Source: RDYJ01 sp034931405 (lineage in GTDB: Bacteria; Cyanobacteriota; Cyanobacteriia; Cyanobacteriales; Nostocaceae). From it: a DNA stretch of 64,000 nt. The stretch is from the NCBI RefSeq assembly GCF_034931405.1, contig NZ_JAYGHA010000006.1, forward strand, positions 62,001 to 126,000. Direction: 5' to 3'. The notes below the pieces were generated by a model. That model searched no databases. It had not been told where the DNA came from and worked only from the letters and a program-made list of their open reading frames with translations. A program made the translations under genes and the position numbers. Below are positions 63,201 to 64,000 of this stretch, one piece after another. Every line of letters begins with the position of its first letter. The first letter of the stretch is position 1.

Positions 63201-64000
63201 TTCTGCTTTTAAAATCTTCAGCCAAGATTCCAGTTCGATGAGTGGGGAACCGGGAATGCGTAACTCTTCATCTTGGTAAAGCCACCAACCGTCTAATAAA
63301 CCAAAAGTTAAAGTCCCAATTAGGGATTTTTCCACGACTTCATTGATTAATAACAGTCCATTGCGTTTCAGGGCTGTTTTAGCATGGCGGAGTGTTTCCC
63401 TGATATTTTTTGTCGCGTGTAATACGTTGGTAGCAATGACAATATCATAAGTACCAGGTTCTATTCCTTGAGGCGCTAGAGGTTGTTCAACATTTAGCTG
63501 CTGATAATTTAGATAGGAATAATGTACACCATAAGTTTTTTTGGCGTGCATTAAAAAGGCTTTGGAAAGGTCAGTATAACAATATTCGTCTATGGCATCT
63601 TGAACCTGACGCAATTGTGGCAAGACTAAAGCGGTAGTTCCCCCCGTACCTGCACCTATTTCCAATATGCGAATTCTGGTTTGTGGAACCGCCTGAATTC
63701 GCTGACGAATATAAGCCTCGGCGCTTTTAGCGACAAAGGTATTAAAATAATCAGATAGCGAATTCCTTTGGTACATATTTTCTACTTTTTCCATTGAAGA
63801 TTTAGGAAAAAGAATATCTGTAGCCTGGATGCTACCACGCAGAATTTGAGGCAGGTTTCTTAAGCAACTATCCAATAATTCCAGCGCAGTTTTCTTTTCA
63901 GGTTGGTCAAGGAATAAGTTTTGGTAGTTTTCCCAACCTTGCCAGAGTTTCTCCGCCTCGTCTATGTTGATATGAGTGGCAACTTTAACCCACTCATCTT
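46896..64000 (-). CDS. Trans-AT polyketide synthase A (5' end outside window)
   Basis: About 5,700 residues are visible. The frame remains open to position 64000, so the true start is outside; a TTG at 63875 is not credible as a start because the preceding codons (for example LWQGWENYQ) match the region upstream of the methyltransferase in PKS-B. Visible order: cMT (about 63100-64000), ACP-ACP (62390-62990), KS1-KR-ACP, KS2(0)-oMT-ACP, KS3-KR-ACP, KS4-KR-ACP, KS5(0). There is no AT domain. The C-terminus ends 'NHNPWWGA' after a short tail, 63 bases before PKS-B. It is upstream of PKS-B in the same transcript and in the biosynthetic order. Confidence 0.95.
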   Translation of the reverse strand, partial: DEWVKVATHINIDEAEKLWQGWENYQNLFLDQPEKKTALELLDSCLRNLPQILRGSIQATDILFPKSSMEKVENMYQRNSLSDYFNTFVAKSAEAYIRQRIQAVPQTRIRILEIGAGTGGTTALVLPQLRQVQDAIDEYCYTDLSKAFLMHAKKTYGVHYSYLNYQQLNVEQPLAPQGIEPGTYDIVIATNVLHATKNIRETLRHAKTALKRNGLLLINEVVEKSLIGTLTFGLLDGWWLYQDEELRIPGSPLIELESWLKILKAEGFHSILLPAQAAYELGQQVIVAESDGLVRLERKNLPDQVESSANSAINVVQAVTLTQQQPLAPRKPVQEMPPEILREQVAQIILKYLAATLDMAETNIDPQLSFSDYGIDSILGVGFIEQIAKALGISMNTAILFDYTNIKRLSHYLVDTYTAEIQNQLTKNSGRSLDNKINTNNIGTHPEPKPEISVSPAILREQVAQIILKYLAATLDMAETNIDPQLSFSDYGIDSILGVGFIEQIAKALGISMNTAILFDYTNIKRLSHYLVDTYTAEIQNQLAKNNGQSNHDKDTSNLSIYTEEHPENPPLKMTSNEHKAEIGKEIAVIGMSGQFPQAQDIDAFWQNLIQGHDGVAELPANYLHPDLFSPHKQPGKTDCKWGGILEQRDCFDPLFFNITPREAESMNPHQRLVLSESWKAIEDTGCNPQDLENSRVSVFIGAEPTNYTHETFTGASDAIVASRLSYYLNLKGPAVVVNTGCSSSALAIHLACESLRSGESCMALAGGVFAAMQAKALITLSQIDMLSTTGRCRTFDRFCDGTVLSEGVGIVVLKRLSDAIRDKDPIYGVIQASGANQDGASNGITAPSGLSQEELITSVYRQYQINPETISYFEAHGTGTRLGDTVEANAIKRAFKQFTNKTQFCALGSAKSHIGHTGAASGVIGLIKVLLSIRHRQLPKLLHFQEINPAIELANSAFYINTQNAEWTNKEGLLTAALNSFGHSGTNVHLVIREHQSGERVKMAADSVLIPLSAKTPECLQAYAEKLAVFLENRLLSNMTNEEISLTDLAFTLQLGREAMRERCIFLARNIPDLIAQLNAFAKDKTLKDLSWYGRVRHGQNSDHQSQQIISQWIEQGQLEKVAAAWIEGQNIDWSVFYRDRDRIPNKIHTPTYPFAQEHYWKPEEQSITQKTTTSETSHVNCGTLLLQPSWIEQSIENSNSITQYSRHLVILCEPDGINQASITSRMDTVDCLVLQSSSKNIAERFHSYASQLFTEIQQLLKDKQETKILLQLVIRDLPEQQIFAGLGGLLMTAHLENPHLVGQIINVGANDNAKIIVDKLKANAQTPLDQNINYHNEKRRIARWQEIPISHEQVSIPWKEKGKYLITGGLGGVGLIFSQEIAQQICDGTIILAGRSSLDETKQQILQNLQQFCLQNRTHLEYRQVNVCDPQEVAKLIGDINQDFGHLDGIIHAAGVIHDNFIIKKTPQELDKVLAPKVIGLVNLDQATKDQPLDFFFFCSSLAGGIGNVGQADYACANAFMDAYAQYRNHLLHSHQRQGRSLSINWPLWQEGGMRVDEATEKMMAQSIGLIAMPTKFGISALYQAFASNQERVMVLWGDLAKLKPSFLNWPEKTVPSTRGDVKSVLGADQLPQKTLDKLKALFAETTKLPLHRVDEEEPLESYGIDSIMIAQLNQRLTEGLGSVSKTLFYEFPTLADLAQHLAVNYSNACLKWTDLDTSPAAPDVKVESVKTATIKSHLSNENSAQISNVDTQQPIAIIGLSGRYPQAKTIADFWQNLKNGTQCISEIPSQRWDWQLHYHANRSEAVKLGKSYSKWGGFLEDCDRFDPMFFNMTPREAANIDPQERLFLQESWKALEDAGYSPSNLPADLRPRTGVFAGITKQGFNLYRTQPQQSDQNAPRQIDCPATSLASLVNRVSYFLNLQGPSFSVDTMCSSSLVAIHEACEYIRSGKGDMAVVGGVNLYLHPSSYFELSLGQFVASGSTCAAFETDGDGFVPGEGVGVVILKSYERALQDRDRIYALIRGTAVNHDGKTNGYKTPNPGPKADVIRQALQHSNIDPRSISYIEAAAQGSDLGDAIEATALTEVFSDRTNVEGTYRIGSVKPNIGHSESASGMSQLTKVILSLQHQTLVPTLRSRELSSSIDFERLPFELQPDLSEWQPVRVDGIEVPRRAGVMNIGAGGVNAHIIVEEYLGNPKPVNNQQEPVLFVLSAKNQECLEQYVQDWLIYLKNNHSLDLPSIAYTLQVGRESLACRLAFVIKQTIEIEQHLTRWLKTRELSELGFYGDVTQEKIKNPAAVAALVQAGDANHASELALLWVQGNTIPWDQWHGGQTLGRITGLPTYPFAQRTCSIIRHHNEHPESEPSLEKSDVTQNINQSLDENKAVEFYTRMSRDCDEEFQEEYLTFGAFPQRIPGFSMTRLAMNAHQYPEELEMIKERQREVRQVLFYREHFDRIHTFLDIGCGHGTDVIQVAALYPHIQTHGFTITESQAILGNRRIENMNLGSQARIYHKDSSKDKFPDNCDIILGVEVTFHIRDKDALFQKMADALSDNGKILLMDYIGNLRGSIIDPSVEISIPTQQQWIDLLSVHGLIIDEIIDVSTEIANYLYDPEHAEHTKHLPKVSQDSYRNYANQAISLEKGWISYCLLKLKKDTRLSEQARREHNAQQIAHQTPYAQALKEMLQIGHIPYPPIGGIKRVNLAVNKSVQIQQPPALDQSLYNPEQLKNTLKGIFVNVLGFAAGELASIERLQLSELGINSVNAVELLEAINTEFDLYLPTSLIFECHSLQDLVGHIQIELDQKPIAPITPKASVPIPKTAAPTDAPTEKKAPITNDDIAIIGISCRCAGAKDQEQFWQVVSQGKDCIQDLNKPQWLDYIAAHCSETFPIRYGIMPDLDYFDPLFFHISPREAEAMDATQRLLLEECYRALEDAGYQPSSLKKQAVGTYIGAMGGSALGKGFSHLDMLGSETSILSARIAYFLDLKGPALTINTACSSSLVAIDVASQALKSGEINLAITGGVTLYQHPGTFIAMHNAGMLSPTGQCRPFDNAADGIVVGDGVGVVILKRLQDAERDRDTIYGIIRSCGINQDGQTSSMTVPSFLSQSELETSVYQKANINVEDLQYIEAHGTSTKLGDPIEIHALNKTFQALTSKQKFCAIGSLKANVGHTTAAAGVLSVIKVLLSIKHQQLPPSIHFNEANRHIDFENSPVYVNTKLKPWPQNAQGSRLAAVSSFGFSGTNAHLVLEQYIPKSDVNISLLTSQVFLLSAESEQTLQDYAHNVKRYLEDHPGIQFEQFLYTFQMGREAFTYRLALIVDNQQDLIEKLAQWLADGGKTTGNSEKPDIDNSKDKKAFLQSLISAQKVNQLAQLWEQGVSVDWSVFDQLGLFPRLAGLPTYPFAREYFGDVQDREAKQAPSHERSNILSSAETLICYPYWQEKTVATTGASWEFSRHLVLLYGIDHISAAVIQAQMPGVECVHFDAAKTLPNVGLEKIYQDSFTQTFETIREILLSKTKGKIFIQCVVPQQTKQQCCSAISGMLKTAQLENPKVSGQLIEVSVSETEGSLLHKLTENVQCPEDKQIRYHQGQRTVLTWQELTVADDVCKTPWREGGVYLITGGAGGLGLIFAEEIASKTQNSTLILSGRSDLSLEKKKSIFNRLQTLGARVEYWQADISNKKDVDTLIKRITTEYGSLNGILHCAGMARDNFIIKKTAAEFQTVLAPKVAGVVHLDTASQDLNLDFLLLFSSISGTMGNAGQADYATANAFMDAFSAYRNDLVNAGQRCGQTLAINWPLWQFGGMQLDAHSKAAMKQSVGLEMLDTASGVEALVQGLASGQSQILVAVGDLPTLRQWLFPEPSAHKTSNQPKDNVNSRQHSLASVEKQRLHEKTLLQLKSLLGETFRLAPDRIKTHDAFERYGIDSVMITQLNQELAKVFPEISKTLFFEYQTSQALVTYLVDEYPQECMVWTGLKTEAALPESQVINETVGLTLLPSSNPQVQEAIAIIGVSAHFAQSDTLSAYWQNLQAGKDCVGEIPANRWPLEGFFVEDADKAIAQRKSYSKWGSFLESFADFDPLFFGIPPRDAFSIDPHERLFLQSSWEALEDAGYTRDTLREIYQQQVGVFAGITKTGFDLYGPELWKRGEQAFPHTSFSSVSNRISYFLNLQGPSMSIDTMCSSSLVAIHEACERLRRQDCQLALAGGVNLYLHPSNYVQMCALRMLSKDGKCKAFGQGGNGFVPGEGVGVVLLKPLSAAIRDRDNIYAVIRASHVNHGGKTNGYTVPNPNAQADLISKTLKKAGIDARSISYIEAHGTGTELGDPIEITGLTQAFKKETADTGFCAIGSAKSNLGHLEAASGIAGLCKILLQLKHRQLVPSLHTDNLNPHIAFDKTPFVVQQTLSEWKRPIIEINGQTKEYPRRAGISSFGAGGSNAHLIVEEYIETDEYTQENVNEPVVIVLSAKHPDQLMKMAENLRSFLITTTATQPTLLAEIAYTLQTGREGMAERLALIVSSLEELDHKLKSFIEGQENIPSLYHGHIRQDQELWSDFATEEEFSPIIDEWMRSKKMNKLLNLWVKGFTIDWQKFYTQLQPRLISLPTYPFAKEYYWFDQPGFAQSNSDHNQNATEDSQASGIVHYLQKQWMADEPQPDQCQKTVTGKIAILSTHETRLLATLLAEELPNSHVIELDHIGLYREQSDTDENEYSGCIDLSGCGQGEAARDALDWMPWLQRLIEKGSKTGITLLGVTRGLESFQNSKMNLSGASRVGLYRMLQSEYTHLQSRHIDTDPHLKTAALAEQIAHEFWLKDDNCEICYRDQKRYVAYLAETSLKVTNRQNPELQFVEEEVLLITGGTGGLGLLFAQHFVEHYGVKRLVLTGREALPPRDQWTAPQTDKVKQKISAIQALEAQGVRVQVLSLTLSDPIAVQERLHQITTNFGTISGLLHCAGIVDSETPAFVRKSMASVAQVLEPKVAGLRSLLMQCQQQPLKFAVLFSSVSAIIPSLASGQSDYAMANTYMDYVAEAMTGVLVSIQWPSWQETGMGAANSRAYQETGLLCQSNRQGLQMLDNILANKTASVILPAFVNGGLWNPQQLMQHQRRRLSDLQVLSQNHQVSLKGESFIHSNADSQLSLDGLIDLFSQELGIAVQKLDLDQSFADYGLDSIWLSQLASKINQQLVAPMSPSVLYEYSSLNALAAWLSSKHAPALKAKTHNQAVQISPPMQTGQSPASGSALPISSSKKALDIAVVGMSCRFPGAKNLDEYWALLSAGKNAIRPVPVDRWSSQVSFYAGLIDNVSDFDPAFFLIPPEDVKVMDPQALVMLEESLNLFYHAGYTLEEIKGRAIGVYLGARSQHHIDESDLYQARNPIVAAQNYLATNISQFFDLRGPSLVIDTACSSALVGMNFAIQSLLSGEIDSAVVGGVSLLANENAHRIFQQRHLLNQDSSFHIFDQRAGGVTLGEGAGLVLLKTLEQAQRDGDQIYAVIKGLAINNDGRTAGPATPNIKAIKEVMQRALVQSAKQPQDILHIEANGSGSEVTDLLEIKAIEAVYRRENQAPCSVGSIKPNIGHPLCAEGIAGFIKLVCMLKHQQRVPFLSGQIPMAHYDIDASPFYFCRQSSAWTEASPLVVALNCFADGGTNAHIVMENWSQVESGKQRQPLKSPELNRVNIRGDMLIHEAVANKKVSQETEEVNHNPWWGA
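48276..51995 (-). other. Module 4: KS-KR-ACP
   Basis: KS: DTMCSSSL and EAHGTGTELG. KR: LLITGGTGGLG and SDYAMANTYMD. ACP: YGLDSIWL. Its hydroxyl would be removed by the following KS0//DH unit. Confidence 0.83.
51996..55490 (-). other. Module 3: KS-KR-ACP
   Basis: KS: NTACSSSL and EAHGTSTKLG. KR: YLITGGAGGLG and DYATANAF. ACP: YGIDSVMI. Predicted to leave the hydroxyl (C13) used in pyran ring closure. Confidence 0.83.
55491..58740 (-). other. Module 2: KS0-oMT-ACP
   Basis: KS cysteine in DTMCSSSL, but HGTGT is replaced by AAAQGS (IEAAAQGSDLG), so it is predicted not to elongate. It is followed by an embedded SAM methyltransferase, FLDIGCGHGTD, of the O-methyl type, and ACP LGINSVNA. Predicted to O-methylate the beta-hydroxyl made by module 1 (C15-OMe). 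Confidence 0.85.
58741..62250 (-). other. Module 1: KS-KR-ACP
   Basis: KS: NTGCSSSA (glycine before the active cysteine rather than the usual alanine) and EAHGTGTRLG. KR: YLITGGLGGVG and DYACANAF. ACP: YGIDSIMI. Module numbers count from the first complete module in the window. Confidence 0.83.
62354..62989 (-). repeat. Tandem duplicated ACPs, 354-bp period
   Basis: Two nearly identical segments, about 62354-62635 and 62708-62989, encode consecutive ACPs (each DYGIDSILG). The period is exactly 354 bases, and the roughly 95-residue ACP sequence from ILREQVAQIILKYLAATLD to the end is identical in both. Confidence 0.92.
62354..64000 (-). other. Module 0 (partial): cMT-ACP-ACP
   Basis: Carbon methyltransferase with ILEIGAGTGGTTAL and the downstream ATNVLHATKNIRETL, then two ACPs. 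The KS and any reductive domains of this module lie beyond the window. Predicted to give the C16 methyl branch. Confidence 0.85.

Noticed and set aside
63873..63875. TTG as start of PKS-A
   Set aside because: The codons upstream remain open to the window edge and match the equivalent upstream region in PKS-B.
22959..64000. Acyltransferase domains within the PKS
   Set aside because: I looked for GHSxG-type AT motifs after each KS and found only the short linker with YPFA-type ends. The synthase is trans-AT; the AT gene is not in the window.
22959..64000. Enoyl reductase domain in the PKS
   Set aside because: No separate NADPH-dependent ER domain was seen in any module.
1..64000. tRNA or rRNA genes
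   Set aside because: I saw no tRNA cloverleaf or rRNA-like stretch by eye; a dedicated scan could still find one.

Overview
The window comes from a filamentous, nitrogen-fixing cyanobacterium of the Nostoc/Anabaena/Scytonema kind. The left edge holds the end of a nif operon (nifV-nifZ-nifT). Copies of the HIP1 palindrome GCGATCGC are scattered through genes, heptanucleotide short tandem repeats sit between genes, and families typical of cyanobacteria (DUF29, DUF5132 with HMA2, TnpB) are present.

Layout. Positions 1-1.7 kb: the nif operon end and a thioredoxin-like ferredoxin. 2.0-4.0 kb: two exported proteins with internal repeats. 4.2-5.8 kb: a TnpB element of the IS200/IS605 type with a divergent small ribbon-helix-helix-like gene. 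6-9.9 kb: housekeeping genes (mnmA, a SPOR-like envelope protein, nnrDE). 9.9-13.9 kb: an accessory island of toxin-antitoxin-like small genes (two DUF29, two HicB-like, one HicA, DUF4258 with a YgiT-type zinc protein, a glycine-rich hydrophobic protein and a second ribbon-helix-helix-like gene). 14.1-16.8 kb: DUF5132, HMA2 and dhaK-dhaL. 16.8-19.2 kb: a free-standing condensation-fold acyltransferase and an SAM methyltransferase on the + strand. 19.5-64 kb, all on the - strand: a trans-AT polyketide synthase operon, read from right to left. It contains the end of a giant PKS (PKS-A, at least 5,700 residues, truncated by the window edge), a 7,957-residue PKS with the terminal thioesterase (PKS-B), a cytochrome P450 and two phytanoyl-CoA-dioxygenase-like proteins.

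Domain order read from motifs: PKS-A ...cMT-ACP-ACP | KS-KR-ACP | KS0-oMT-ACP | KS-KR-ACP | KS-KR-ACP | KS0 // PKS-B DH-ACP | KS-DH-DH*(pyran synthase-like)-KR-ACP | KS-KR-ACP | KS-DH-KR-cMT-ACP | KS-DH-KR-ACP | KS0-ACP-TE. No acyltransferase domain is embedded, so malonyl units must be loaded in trans by an enzyme outside the window. Read by collinearity, this predicts a 4-methyl-2,4-dienoate, a 7-hydroxyl, a 9,13-dihydropyran, a 15-methoxyl and a 16-methyl group. That is the C1-C16 half of the swinholide/misakinolide/scytophycin/tolytoxin/luminaolide family of actin-binding macrolides. The free-standing P450, dioxygenase-like and methyltransferase genes would suit a scytophycin/tolytoxin-like (oxidised, O-methylated) or new congener. 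This last step is inference, because the start of the assembly line lies beyond position 64000.
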